From Archangium minus (GTDB lineage Bacteria > Myxococcota > Myxococcia > Myxococcales > Myxococcaceae), in NCBI RefSeq assembly GCF_044360475.1, contig NZ_CP043494.1, forward strand, positions 992,001 through 1,056,000: a stretch of 64,000 nt of DNA, read 5' to 3'. Below are positions 33,008-43,679 of the stretch, one piece after another. The notes beneath the pieces are model-generated. The model was not told where the DNA came from. It saw only the letters and a list, made by a program, of their open reading frames with translations, and did no database searches. Positions within the stretch are counted from its first letter, which is position 1. Each line of letters begins with the position of its first letter. The translations under genes and the position numbers were made by a program.

Positions 33008-33493
33008 ATGACGCCCAGCCATCCGCTGAGAATCCTCTTCCTGAGCACCCACAACGCGGCGCGGAGCATCATGGCCGAGTACCTGTTGCGCCGCCTGGGG
33101 CACGGACGCTTCGAGACGTGCAGTGCGGGCCTGGAGCCGAGGGGCCAGGTACACCCGATGACGCTGAAGGTGCTGAGTGAGCGCTACCGCATCGAGCCGA
33201 ACGACGCACGCAGCAAGTCCTGGGAGGAGCTCCAGGGCGAGCACTTCGACCTGATCATCACCCTGCGCGACAAGGATCGCGAGGCCTTCCCGAGGAGCCG
33301 CTGGGAGCCCATCGCCGCCCATTGGAACCAACCGGACCCGGCGGACTTCGAGGGCGACGAGAAGCAGCAGGAGCTGCGCTTCATCCAGACGGGGCGGGAG
33401 CTCTCCATGCGGCTGGACCTGCTGTGTGCGTTGCCGATGGAGAAGCTGGGGCACCTGCCGCACCCCGGTGAGCAGGCCAGTGCACCGATGTAG
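33008..33493 (+). CDS. Low-molecular-weight phosphatase/arsenate-reductase-like protein lacking the catalytic Cys
   Basis: 161 residues of the LMW protein tyrosine phosphatase/ArsC fold: LRILFLSTHNAARSIMAEYLL at the N-terminus and the C-terminal region with RWEPIAAHWNQPDPADF. In active members the P-loop is C-x5-R-S; here the codon for residue 13 is AGC, giving S-T-H-N-A-A-R-S, so the nucleophilic cysteine is replaced by serine while Arg19 remains. Unless serine can substitute, it should be inactive in phosphatase or arsenate reduction and may act as a binding or regulatory protein. ATG 33008 is favoured; an earlier in-frame start at 32972 would lie in unrelated sequence. No ars genes are adjacent. 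Confidence 0.78.
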   Translation: MTPSHPLRILFLSTHNAARSIMAEYLLRRLGHGRFETCSAGLEPRGQVHPMTLKVLSERYRIEPNDARSKSWEELQGEHFDLIITLRDKDREAFPRSRWEPIAAHWNQPDPADFEGDEKQQELRFIQTGRELSMRLDLLCALPMEKLGHLPHPGEQASAPM

Positions 33494-33630
33494 CGCCGGG
33501 GCGGAGCACGGCGGGATGCGGGGGCGCTTGCCCGCCTGCCTGGACAGAGGAGGGACGACGGCGAATACAGGAACGAACACGCCGCCTGGTCGGGTTGGGA
33601 AATCGCCCAACTTCCGAACTGGAGAAGGCC

Positions 33631-36600
33631 GTGAATCGTCGTTCCAGCCATTCGACCCGTACCCAGACTGGAAAGAAGACTCGTAAGACCACCACGCTCG
33701 CGCGGCTCTCGCACGCACGCTCGCGCCGGATCGCGACGGCGGAGGCGCTCGAGACGCTCCTGGAGTCCCTGCGAGCCGTCACCCACGGGGACTTCTCCGT
33801 CCGCCTGCCGCCCGAGGAGCAGCCGGTGGCGATGGAGGAGATTGCCCACGCCTTCAACGGCCTGGTGGCGATGAACCAGCGGATGCAGGACGAGCTGGTG
33901 CGCGTGGAGCGTGTGGTAGGCCGCGAAGGCCAGATGGCGGAGCGCGCCTCGCTGGGCCCGGTGAGTGGCGGCTGGGCCTCGAGCATCGGCTCCATCAACT
34001 CGCTCATCGCGGACCTGGTGCAGCCCACCACGGAGGTGGCGCGCGTGCTGGGCGCGGTGGCGAGGGGAGACCTCACCCAGAAGATGGCGTTGGACCTGCC
34101 GGGGCAGCCGGTGAAGGGCGAGTTCCTTCGCATCGGCACCACGGTGAACGCGATGGTGGATCAGCTCAGCTCATTCGCCGCCGAGGTGACGCGCGTCGCG
34201 CGCGAGGTCGGTACGGAAGGGAAGCTGGGAGGCCAGGCGCGGGTGCCGGGGGTCGCCGGGACGTGGAAGGACCTCACGGACAGCGTGAACCAACTGGCCA
34301 ACAACCTGACGGCGCAGGTGCGCAACATCGCCGAGGTGACGACCTCGGTGGCGCGCGGCGACCTATCTCGCAAGATTACGGTCGATGCGCGAGGCGAGGT
34401 GCTCGAGCTGAAGAACACCGTCAACACGATGGTGGATCAGCTCCGCTCGTTCGCGGGCGAAGTGACGCGCGTCGCCAAGGAAGTGGGTACGGAAGGCAAG
34501 CTGGGCGGCCAGGCCGACGTGCCCGGCGTGTCCGGCGTCTGGAAGGACCTCACGGACAACGTGAACCTGATGGCCTCCAACCTGACCACCCAGGTGCGAG
34601 GCATCGTGAAGGTGGTGACGGCGGTCGCCAACGGCGACCTGTCTCAGCGACTCGTGGTGGATGCGAAGGGCGAGGTGGCCGCGCTGGCCGACACGCTCAA
34701 CAGCATGACCAAGACGCTCGGCATCTTCGCGGACCAGGTGACCAGCGTCGCCAAGACGGTGGGCGTGGAAGGCAAGCTGGGCGCCCAGGCGGATGTGCCG
34801 GGTGTGGCCGGCACGTGGAAGGACCTCACGGACAACGTGAACCTGCTCGCCAACAACCTGACCGCGCAAGTGCGAAACATCGCCGAGGTCAGCACGGCCG
34901 TTGCCCGCGGTGACCTGTCCAAGAAGATTACGGTCGACGCCCGGGGCGAGGTGCTCGAGCTGAAGAACACCATCAACACGATGGTGGAGCAGCTGCGCTC
35001 GTTCGCCGGTGAAGTGACGCGCGTCGCGAAGGAAGTGGGTACGGAAGGGAAGCTGGGAGGCCAGGCCGACGTGCCGGGGGTCTCCGGTACCTGGAAGGAC
35101 CTCACGGACAACGTGAACTTCATGGCCTCCAACCTGACGGCGCAGGTGCGAAACATCGCCTTGGTGACGACGGCGGTGGCCAATGGTGACCTGTCCAAGA
35201 AGATCACCGTCGATGTGAAGGGTGAAATCCTCGAGCTGAAGAACACCATCAACACGATGGTGGACCAGCTTCGGTCGTTCGCCGCCGAGGTGACGCGCGT
35301 CGCGAAGGAAGTGGGAACGGAAGGCAAGCTGGGCGGCCAGGCCGAGGTGCAGGGCGTGTCCGGCGTCTGGAAGGACCTCACGGACAGCGTGAACTCGATG
35401 GCGTCCAACCTGACCAACCAGGTGCGCAACATCGCCAAGGTGACGACGGCGGTGGCCAACGGGGACCTGTCCAAGAAGATCACCGTCGACGCGAAGGGCG
35501 AAATCCTCGAGCTCAAGGACACCATCAACACGATGGTGGATCAGCTCAACGCCTTCGCCTCGGAAGTGACGCGCGTCGCGCGCGAGGTCGGTACGGAAGG
35601 CAAGCTGGGAGGCCAGGCGCGCGTGCCCGGTGTGGCCGGCACGTGGAAGGACCTCACGGACAACGTGAACCTGATGGCCCGCAACCTGACGACCCAGGTG
35701 CGCGGCATCGTCAAGGTGGTGACGGCGGTTGCCAACGGAGACCTGACCCAGAAGCTGGTCGTCGACGCGAAGGGCGAGGTGGCCGCGCTGGCGGACACCA
35801 TCAACAGCATGACGGACACGCTGGGCACCTTCGCCCAGCAGGTGTCCACGGTAGCCCGCGAGGTGGGCATCGAAGGCAAGCTGGGCGGCCAGGCCAAGGT
35901 GCCCGGTGCGCGTGGCGCCTGGAGGCAGCTGACCGACAACGTGAATCAGCTCGCCGGAAACCTGACGTCGCAGGTGCGCGCCATCTCCGAGGTGGCCACC
36001 GCCGTGACGAAGGGTGACCTGACGCGGTTCATCTCGGTGGATGCGGGCGGCGAGCTGGCTGCCCTGAAGGACAACATCAACCAGATGATCGTCAACCTCA
36101 AGGAGACGACGCAGAAGAACACCGAGCAGGACTGGCTGAAGACGAACCTCGCGAAGTTCTCCGGCATGATGCAGGGCCAGAAGAACCTGGAGGCCGTCTC
36201 CCGGCTCATCATGTCCGAGCTGACGCCCCTGGTGTCCGCGCACCACGGCGCCTTCTTCCTCATGGACTCCGAGGACGGCGCGCCCGTGGCCAAGCTCACC
36301 TCCAGCTACGCCTACCGCGAGCGCAAGAACGTGGCCAACCGCTTCCGGCTCGGTGAGAGCCTGGTGGGCCAGTGCGCCCTGGAGAAGAAGACCATCCTCC
36401 TCACCCACGTGCCGGCGGACTACATCCGCATCACCTCCGGCCTGGGCGAGGCCAGCCCCCTCAACGTCATCGTCCTGCCCGTCCTCTTCGAGGGCGAGGT
36501 GAAGGCCGTCATCGAGCTGGCCTCCTTCCACCCGTTCAGCGCCATCCACCAGATCTTCCTGGACCAGCTCACCGAGAGCATCGGCGTGGTGCTGAACATG

Positions 36601-38910
36601 ATCATGGCCAACATGCGCACCGAGGAGCTGCTGCGGCAGTCGCAGAGCCTCGCCAACGAGCTGCAGAGCCAGTCGCGCGAGCTCACCCAGCAGCAGGAGG
36701 AGCTCAAGCGCTCCAACTCGGCGCTGGAGGCCCAGGCGCTCGAGCTGGAGGAGAAGGCCAAGCTGCTCGAGCAGCAGAACATCAAGGTGGAGGAGAAGAA
36801 CCGCGAGGTGGAGCAGGCGCGCGCCAGCCTGGAGGAGAAGGCCGAGCAGCTCTCGCTCATCTCCAAGTACAAGAGCGAGTTCCTCGCCAACATGTCCCAC
36901 GAGCTGCGCACGCCGCTCAACAGCATGCTGGTGCTGGCCAAGCTGCTCGCGGACAACACCGACGCCAGCCTCAGCCGCAAGCAGGTGGAGTACGCGGAGA
37001 CCATCTACTCCTCGGGGGGGGACCTGCTCTCCCTCATCAACGAGATTCTGGACCTCTCCAAGGTGGAGGCCGGGAAGATGCAGGTGGAGCCGCGCGACTC
37101 CGCCGTGGCGGAGCTGGTGGAGTTCGCCCGTCGCACCTTCGGCCCCGTGGCCGAGCAGAAGCACCTGGGCTTCCTCACCGAGGTAGGCCCGGAAGTGCCG
37201 GCCACCGTCTTCACGGACCCGAAGCGGCTGCAGCAGATCCTCAAGAACCTGCTGTCCAACGCCTTCAAGTTCACCAGCACGGGCCAGGTGACGCTGCGCA
37301 TCCGCATGGCGGACGCCGAGGAGCGCTTCGCCGCCCCCGAGCTGGTGGAGGCCGACACGGTGCTGGCCTTCTCCGTCATCGACACGGGCATCGGCATCCC
37401 CGAGGACAAGCAGAAGCTCATCTTCGAGGCCTTCCAGCAGGCGGATGGCACCACCAGCCGCAAGTACGGGGGCACCGGCCTGGGTCTCTCCATCAGCCGC
37501 GAGCTGGCCCGGTTGCTGGGCGGTGAAATCCGTGTGAAGAGCTCCCGCGGCGCGGGTAGCACCTTCACCCTCTACCTGCCGCGCAGCTACAACGGCCCCG
37601 AGCGGGGGAGCGAGACGACCAGCGAGGCGGACGTGGGCTACACGCCCATGCTGCGCGAGCTGCTGCCTCGCGACGAGGTGCACGGCACCGCGGCTCCCCA
37701 CCCGTTGATGGATGACCGCGATGACCTGAGCGCGGAGGACCGCGTGCTGCTCGTGGCGGTGGACGACCTGGAGTTCGCTCGCGGCCTGGTCTCCGCCGCG
37801 CACCAGAGCGGCCTCAAGGCGCTGGTCGCCACTCGCGGTGACGTGGCGCTCTCGCTCGCCCAGCGGCTCAAGCCGTACGCCATTGTCCTGCAGCTCAGCC
37901 TGCCCGTCATCGACGGCTGGAGCGTGTTGGACCGCCTCAAGCGCGACCCGCGCACCCGCCGCATCCCCGTTCAGGTGGTGAGCGTGGACCGCATGCGCGG
38001 CGCCTCATGCGGCGGCGGTTTCGTCTACCTCGACAGGCCCTTCTCTCCCGAGGCCATCCAGGGTGCCTTCAGCCACCTGGAGCTCAAGGCCAACGGCGCG
38101 CCTCGCAAGCTGCTGCTGGTGGACCCCAAGCCCGACCTGCGCGACTGCGTACAGCAGCTCATCGACATGGGCGAGTCCCTGGAGATGCGCGAGCTGGAGT
38201 CTCCCCAGGCCGTGCTGGCGCTGGACCGCGGAGAGGTGGACGCGCTGGCCCTGGACCTGGCCTCACCCGGCGGACGGGGGATGAAGCTGCTGGTGGAGTT
38301 GGTGCGCCGGCCCGCCCGGTTGCCCCCCGTGTTGCTCTACAGCGGCTCGCAGCTACTACCGGACGACGAGCGCCGGCTACGACGCTCGGCCGAGTCCGTG
38401 CTGCTTGAGGCGGCCGCTCGCTCGCCCGAGGCCGTGCTCGCCGAGGTGGGTCGCTTCCTGCGCCGGGTGGGAGACCAGTCCCGCGTCTCCGCTGAGGAGA
38501 TGAAGGAGCTCTCCCGCTCGCTCTGCAATCGCAAGGTGCTGCTGGTGGACGATGATGCCCGCAACATCTTCGCGCTCACCAGCGTCCTGGAGAATCATGG
38601 CATGCAGGTGACATTCGCGCAGGACGGGCGTGCAGCCATGGACATTCTGGAGAAGAATCCGGAATTGGACGTGGTTCTGCTGGACGTGATGATGCCGGAG
38701 ATGGATGGTTATCAGGCCATGCGCGCCATTCGCGCGGACCCCCGGTGGGCCTCCTTGCCCGTCATCGCCATCACCGCGCGTGCCTTGAAGGACGACCGTG
38801 AGAAGTGCCTCGAGGCAGGGGCCTCGGATTACCTCTCCAAGCCTGTCGACACCGAGCGGCTACTGGAGTTGATTCGTCGGTGGGTGGAACCTTGCGCGGG
38901 AGCGAGATGA
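33631..38910 (+). CDS. Giant hybrid histidine kinase with tandem HAMP array, GAF and three receiver domains
   Basis: 1,759 residues, no membrane helix. An N-terminal HAMP-like segment is followed by seven near-identical 92-residue units (residues ~170-815), each a pair of HAMP domains with the landmark EGKLGGQA. Next come a GAF domain (~850-1000), a coiled coil, HisKA with His1090 in SHELRTPLN, HATPase_c, and three receivers. The last receiver is complete (LVDDDARN, Asp1685 in LLDVMMPEMDG); the first has Gln1421 where the phospho-acceptor Asp should be. The layout resembles poly-HAMP group III fungal kinases that sense osmotic or cell-wall stress. GTG 33631 was preferred to TTG 33595 because GGAG lies 7 bp upstream. 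It overlaps the next kinase gene by 4 bp, so the two form one signalling unit. Confidence 0.92.
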   Translation: MNRRSSHSTRTQTGKKTRKTTTLARLSHARSRRIATAEALETLLESLRAVTHGDFSVRLPPEEQPVAMEEIAHAFNGLVAMNQRMQDELVRVERVVGREGQMAERASLGPVSGGWASSIGSINSLIADLVQPTTEVARVLGAVARGDLTQKMALDLPGQPVKGEFLRIGTTVNAMVDQLSSFAAEVTRVAREVGTEGKLGGQARVPGVAGTWKDLTDSVNQLANNLTAQVRNIAEVTTSVARGDLSRKITVDARGEVLELKNTVNTMVDQLRSFAGEVTRVAKEVGTEGKLGGQADVPGVSGVWKDLTDNVNLMASNLTTQVRGIVKVVTAVANGDLSQRLVVDAKGEVAALADTLNSMTKTLGIFADQVTSVAKTVGVEGKLGAQADVPGVAGTWKDLTDNVNLLANNLTAQVRNIAEVSTAVARGDLSKKITVDARGEVLELKNTINTMVEQLRSFAGEVTRVAKEVGTEGKLGGQADVPGVSGTWKDLTDNVNFMASNLTAQVRNIALVTTAVANGDLSKKITVDVKGEILELKNTINTMVDQLRSFAAEVTRVAKEVGTEGKLGGQAEVQGVSGVWKDLTDSVNSMASNLTNQVRNIAKVTTAVANGDLSKKITVDAKGEILELKDTINTMVDQLNAFASEVTRVAREVGTEGKLGGQARVPGVAGTWKDLTDNVNLMARNLTTQVRGIVKVVTAVANGDLTQKLVVDAKGEVAALADTINSMTDTLGTFAQQVSTVAREVGIEGKLGGQAKVPGARGAWRQLTDNVNQLAGNLTSQVRAISEVATAVTKGDLTRFISVDAGGELAALKDNINQMIVNLKETTQKNTEQDWLKTNLAKFSGMMQGQKNLEAVSRLIMSELTPLVSAHHGAFFLMDSEDGAPVAKLTSSYAYRERKNVANRFRLGESLVGQCALEKKTILLTHVPADYIRITSGLGEASPLNVIVLPVLFEGEVKAVIELASFHPFSAIHQIFLDQLTESIGVVLNMIMANMRTEELLRQSQSLANELQSQSRELTQQQEELKRSNSALEAQALELEEKAKLLEQQNIKVEEKNREVEQARASLEEKAEQLSLISKYKSEFLANMSHELRTPLNSMLVLAKLLADNTDASLSRKQVEYAETIYSSGGDLLSLINEILDLSKVEAGKMQVEPRDSAVAELVEFARRTFGPVAEQKHLGFLTEVGPEVPATVFTDPKRLQQILKNLLSNAFKFTSTGQVTLRIRMADAEERFAAPELVEADTVLAFSVIDTGIGIPEDKQKLIFEAFQQADGTTSRKYGGTGLGLSISRELARLLGGEIRVKSSRGAGSTFTLYLPRSYNGPERGSETTSEADVGYTPMLRELLPRDEVHGTAAPHPLMDDRDDLSAEDRVLLVAVDDLEFARGLVSAAHQSGLKALVATRGDVALSLAQRLKPYAIVLQLSLPVIDGWSVLDRLKRDPRTRRIPVQVVSVDRMRGASCGGGFVYLDRPFSPEAIQGAFSHLELKANGAPRKLLLVDPKPDLRDCVQQLIDMGESLEMRELESPQAVLALDRGEVDALALDLASPGGRGMKLLVELVRRPARLPPVLLYSGSQLLPDDERRLRRSAESVLLEAAARSPEAVLAEVGRFLRRVGDQSRVSAEEMKELSRSLCNRKVLLVDDDARNIFALTSVLENHGMQVTFAQDGRAAMDILEKNPELDVVLLDVMMPEMDGYQAMRAIRADPRWASLPVIAITARALKDDREKCLEAGASDYLSKPVDTERLLELIRRWVEPCAGAR
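34143..36074 (+). repeat. Seven tandem 276-bp units coding for HAMP pairs
   Basis: The phrase coding for EGKLG recurs at 34211, 34487, 34763, 35039, 35315, 35591 and 35867, exactly every 276 bp, inside the giant kinase gene. Units are highly similar at DNA level, so unequal recombination could change their number. It is a coding repeat, not a CRISPR or intergenic repeat. Confidence 0.9.
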
Positions 38911-40484
38911 CGGCGATGACGTGGATGGAGGGGAGCAACGGCGGTGGGTTTCAGGCTCAGCTGGAGCTGCCGCGGGCTCGCCTCCTGGTCGTGGACGACC
39001 ACGCTCCCAACCTCCTTGCCCTGGAAGCCACGCTCGGTGACCTGGGCGAGGTGGTGAAGGCCGCCTCCGGTGAAGAGGCCCTCCTGCGCCTGCTGCGCGA
39101 GGACTTCGCCCTCATCCTGATGGACGTGCAGATGCCCGGGCTGGACGGCTTCGAGACGGCCCGGCTCATCAAGGAGCGCGAGCGCTCGCGCTTCATCCCC
39201 ATCATCTTCCTCACCGCGCGCAGCCGGGACGCCTCGCACGTGTTCCGCGGCTACGCGCAGGGCGCGGTGGACTACGTCCTCAAGCCCTTCGCTCCGGAGA
39301 TTCTGCGCTCGAAGGTGTCCGTCTTCGTGGAGCTCTTCCAGAAGGAGGAGCAGCTCAAGCGCCAGGAGGCGCTGCTGCGCCAGCGCGAGCGCGAGGCCCT
39401 GGAGCGCCAGAGCGCGTACCGCTACCGCCTGCTGGGCGACGCCATGCCCCTGTGTGTGTTCGTCGCGGGCCCGGACGGGCGGCTGCGGTACGGCAACCGC
39501 GCGTGGACGGAGCTGTCCGGCCTTCCCGCTGAGGCGGTGGAGGACTTATGGCGCTCGGAGGTCGTGCACCCGGATGACAGGGAGCGCGTGCACGCCGCCT
39601 GGTGCCGCTCCGTGGACTCCGGCGACCCCTTCGAGGTGCAACTCCGGCTGCGCCGCCAGCGCGACGCGAGCTACCGCTGGCACCTGGGCCGCGCCGTGCC
39701 CGAGCGCAACGAGCGCGGTCGCATCACCGGGTGGATTGTCACCGCCACGGACATCGACGATCAGAAGCGGGCCGAGGAGGAGCTGGCCCGGGCGAGCGCC
39801 GCCAAGGACGCCTTCCTGGCCGCCGCCTCGCACGAGCTGCGCACTCCGCTGGCCGCGGCGAAGATGCAGGTGCACCTGGCCCAACGAAAGTTCGGCAACG
39901 AGCTGACGGAGGGCCCGCGCCGGGCCTTCGAGGGGCTGGACCGGCAGGTGGACCGGATGACCAAGCTGGTCTCCGATCTGCTGGACGTGAGCCGGCTGCT
40001 CACCGGCCGCCTGTCGCTGGAACTGGAGTCGTTTGACCTGGTGCCGCTGCTGCGCACCACCTGCGAGCGGTTGCAGGCGCTCTCCTCCGAGCACCGGCTG
40101 CGGCTGGATGCCCCTGAGACGCTCCTCATGCGGGGCGACCCAGGCCGCATTGAGCAGGTGGTGACCAACCTGGTATCCAATGCTGTCCGCTATTCGCCCC
40201 AGGGCGGCGTGGTGGAGCTGCGCGTCTGGGCCGAGGAGGGGGGGCAGGTCGCACTGCTGGTGCGTGACCGGGGCATCGGCATCCCCGCGGAAAAGTTGGC
40301 GCTCATATTTGAGCGCTTCGGTCAGGCCCATGGGGCACGGTATGGTGGCCTCGGCTTGGGGCTGACCATCTCCCAAGGCATCATCGAGCAACATGGTGGG
40401 CGCATCTGGGCGGAGTCCCAGGGCGTGGAAGGAGAGGGCAGTACCTTCCACGTGCGCCTGCCTATCCAATCTGATCTTCCGTAG
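38907..40484 (+). CDS. Response regulator-PAS-histidine kinase
   Basis: 525 residues. An N-terminal receiver (RLLVVDDHAPN, acceptor Asp73 in LILMDVQMPGLDG) is followed by a short coiled coil, a PAS/PAC domain (~residues 170-290, RYRLLGDAMPLCVF...), HisKA with His309 in ASHELRTPLA, and HATPase_c to the end (RDRGIGIP, GLGLGL). There is no membrane segment, so it is cytoplasmic. The phosphate probably reaches the receiver from the giant kinase upstream and modulates this kinase. ATG 38907 overlaps the upstream stop by 4 bp (ATGA). Confidence 0.9.
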   Translation: MTAMTWMEGSNGGGFQAQLELPRARLLVVDDHAPNLLALEATLGDLGEVVKAASGEEALLRLLREDFALILMDVQMPGLDGFETARLIKERERSRFIPIIFLTARSRDASHVFRGYAQGAVDYVLKPFAPEILRSKVSVFVELFQKEEQLKRQEALLRQREREALERQSAYRYRLLGDAMPLCVFVAGPDGRLRYGNRAWTELSGLPAEAVEDLWRSEVVHPDDRERVHAAWCRSVDSGDPFEVQLRLRRQRDASYRWHLGRAVPERNERGRITGWIVTATDIDDQKRAEEELARASAAKDAFLAAASHELRTPLAAAKMQVHLAQRKFGNELTEGPRRAFEGLDRQVDRMTKLVSDLLDVSRLLTGRLSLELESFDLVPLLRTTCERLQALSSEHRLRLDAPETLLMRGDPGRIEQVVTNLVSNAVRYSPQGGVVELRVWAEEGGQVALLVRDRGIGIPAEKLALIFERFGQAHGARYGGLGLGLTISQGIIEQHGGRIWAESQGVEGEGSTFHVRLPIQSDLP

Positions 40485-40542
40485 CGGAACGTCCCGTCGC
40501 GAGGCGGGCTGTTCGAGGTGGGGAGAAAGAAAGGGATGACGT

Positions 40543-40944
40543 TTGCGGGCTGGCGATCTTCCCGAAATGGTGCGGCGGCTCATCGCCGAGAACATCGACT
40601 CCGTGGAGCAGCTGGAGATCCTCCTGCTCCTGTTCCAGCACCCGCAGAGGACCTGGAACGCGGAGTCGGTGGCTCGGGAGCTACGGGTTTCCGCCCTTTC
40701 CGCGGGTGAACGGCTGGAAGACCTGAACTACGACGGGCTCGTGGCCCGCGTGGACGGCAGTGCGGGCGAGTATCGCTATGGCCCGGAGACTCCGGCGTTG
40801 GACGAGGCGGTGCGCGGTCTCTCTACGGCGTATGCGGAGCGCCGGGTGACGGTCATCAACCTCATCTTCTCCAAGCCGGTCGACAAGATTCGGACCTTCG
40901 CCGATGCCTTCCGGCTCCGGAAGAAGGGGGACGACAATGGCTGA
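40543..40944 (+). CDS. Winged-helix-like protein of unknown function
   Basis: 133 residues. Residues ~20-75 fit a winged helix (LEILLLLFQHPQRTWNAESVARELRVS, then LEDLNYDGLVARVD). The C-terminal helix ends AFRLRKKGDDNG. TTG 40543 with AAGG 8 bp upstream was used; ATG 40567 is an alternative. It overlaps the next gene by 8 bp. Related DNA-binding-like proteins next to two DUF5985 genes recur in myxobacterial genomes (memory), suggesting a regulator of a small membrane module. Confidence 0.6.
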   Translation: MRAGDLPEMVRRLIAENIDSVEQLEILLLLFQHPQRTWNAESVARELRVSALSAGERLEDLNYDGLVARVDGSAGEYRYGPETPALDEAVRGLSTAYAERRVTVINLIFSKPVDKIRTFADAFRLRKKGDDNG

Positions 40945-41194
40945 TGCGGTCTTCCTGCTGTGCGCGGCGACGAGCCTCGCCTGCGCGGTGCTGCTCCTGC
41001 GGGGCTACGCCCGGAACCGTGTTCCCCTGCTGCTGTGGAGCAGCCTGTGCTTCGTGGGGCTGGCGGTGAACAACATCCTGCTGGTGGTGGACTTGATGAT
41101 CATCCCCGGCCGGGATCTGCTGCTGTTCCGGAACCTGTCCGGGTTCCTGGCGCTCGCGCTCCTGGTGTTCGGCCTCGTGTGGGATTCCGAATGA
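40937..41194 (+). CDS. DUF5985 small membrane protein, first copy
   Basis: 85 residues, nearly all hydrophobic, with three membrane helices (AVFLLCAATSLACAVLLLRGY, LLLWSSLCFVGLAVNNILLVVDL, LSGFLALALLVFGLVW) and a short charged tail. The pattern matches DUF5985. ATG 40937 overlaps the winged-helix gene by 8 bp, and its stop overlaps the next DUF5985 gene by 4 bp. The two copies may form a heteromeric membrane complex. The function is unknown. Confidence 0.7.
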   Translation: MADAVFLLCAATSLACAVLLLRGYARNRVPLLLWSSLCFVGLAVNNILLVVDLMIIPGRDLLLFRNLSGFLALALLVFGLVWDSE

Positions 41195-41496
41195 ACGAGT
41201 TCCTCTCCGGCATGACCTCGGCCCTGTGCCTCGTCGCGGGGCTGTTCTTCCTGCGCTTCTGGAGGAGGACGCGCGATCGCTTCTTCGGGTTCTTCGCCGC
41301 CTCCTTCGCCATGATGGCGCTGCACCGCATCGTGATGATGTTCCTGAGGGACAGCGAGAACGAGCAAGTCCTCGTGGCGTACCTCATCCGGCTGCTGTCC
41401 TTCGTGCTCATCCTGGTGGCCATCGTGGACAAGAACCGGGCGGCACCCCGTAACCGAAAGAAGACCACCCCCCGGAGCGCGGCTCCGTCCCGCTGA
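41191..41496 (+). CDS. DUF5985 small membrane protein, second copy
   Basis: 101 residues with three membrane helices (MTSALCLVAGLFFLRFW, FFGFFAASFAMMALHRIVMMF, YLIRLLSFVLILVAIVD) and a basic C-terminal tail. It parallels the preceding copy in length and helix order but has a distinct sequence. ATG 41191 overlaps the preceding stop by 4 bp. Its stop is three bases from the stop of the converging kinase gene. Confidence 0.7.
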   Translation: MNEFLSGMTSALCLVAGLFFLRFWRRTRDRFFGFFAASFAMMALHRIVMMFLRDSENEQVLVAYLIRLLSFVLILVAIVDKNRAAPRNRKKTTPRSAAPSR

Positions 41497-41499
41497 GGA

Positions 41500-43521
<2,022 letters not shown>

Positions 43522-43613
43522 CGCGCTCCTCTCCCTTTATGGGACGCTGAGACTCGTCCGCCGTCAGGGTGGGTGGGCCGGCGTACATCATACATTGCAG
43601 GACAGGGGCCGCT

Positions 43614-43640
43614 CTGGATCCACCCCCCGTGTGGGTCCAG
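43614..43640 (-). terminator. Terminator-like hairpin downstream of the decarboxylase gene
   Basis: A 10-bp stem (CTGGATCCAC with GTGGGTCCAG, one G-U pair) with a 7-nt loop, 40 bp past the minus-strand stop at 43680. A second small inverted repeat, TCGTAC/GTACGA (43642-43662), lies between the two. Confidence 0.5.
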
Positions 43641-43679
43641 GTCGTACGTTTTTGCTGTACGATTCCAGACGACTGGTAC

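Noticed and set aside
34143..36074. Regular repeats that could be mistaken for a CRISPR or satellite array
   Set aside because: The period is 276 bp, in frame throughout, and encodes HAMP domains.
34363..37803. A 1,146-residue open frame on the minus strand across the giant kinase gene
   Set aside because: It is the mirror of a GC-rich coding region with repeated HAMP units; the translation is rich in Arg, Leu, His and Val with no domain, and the plus-strand protein is certain.
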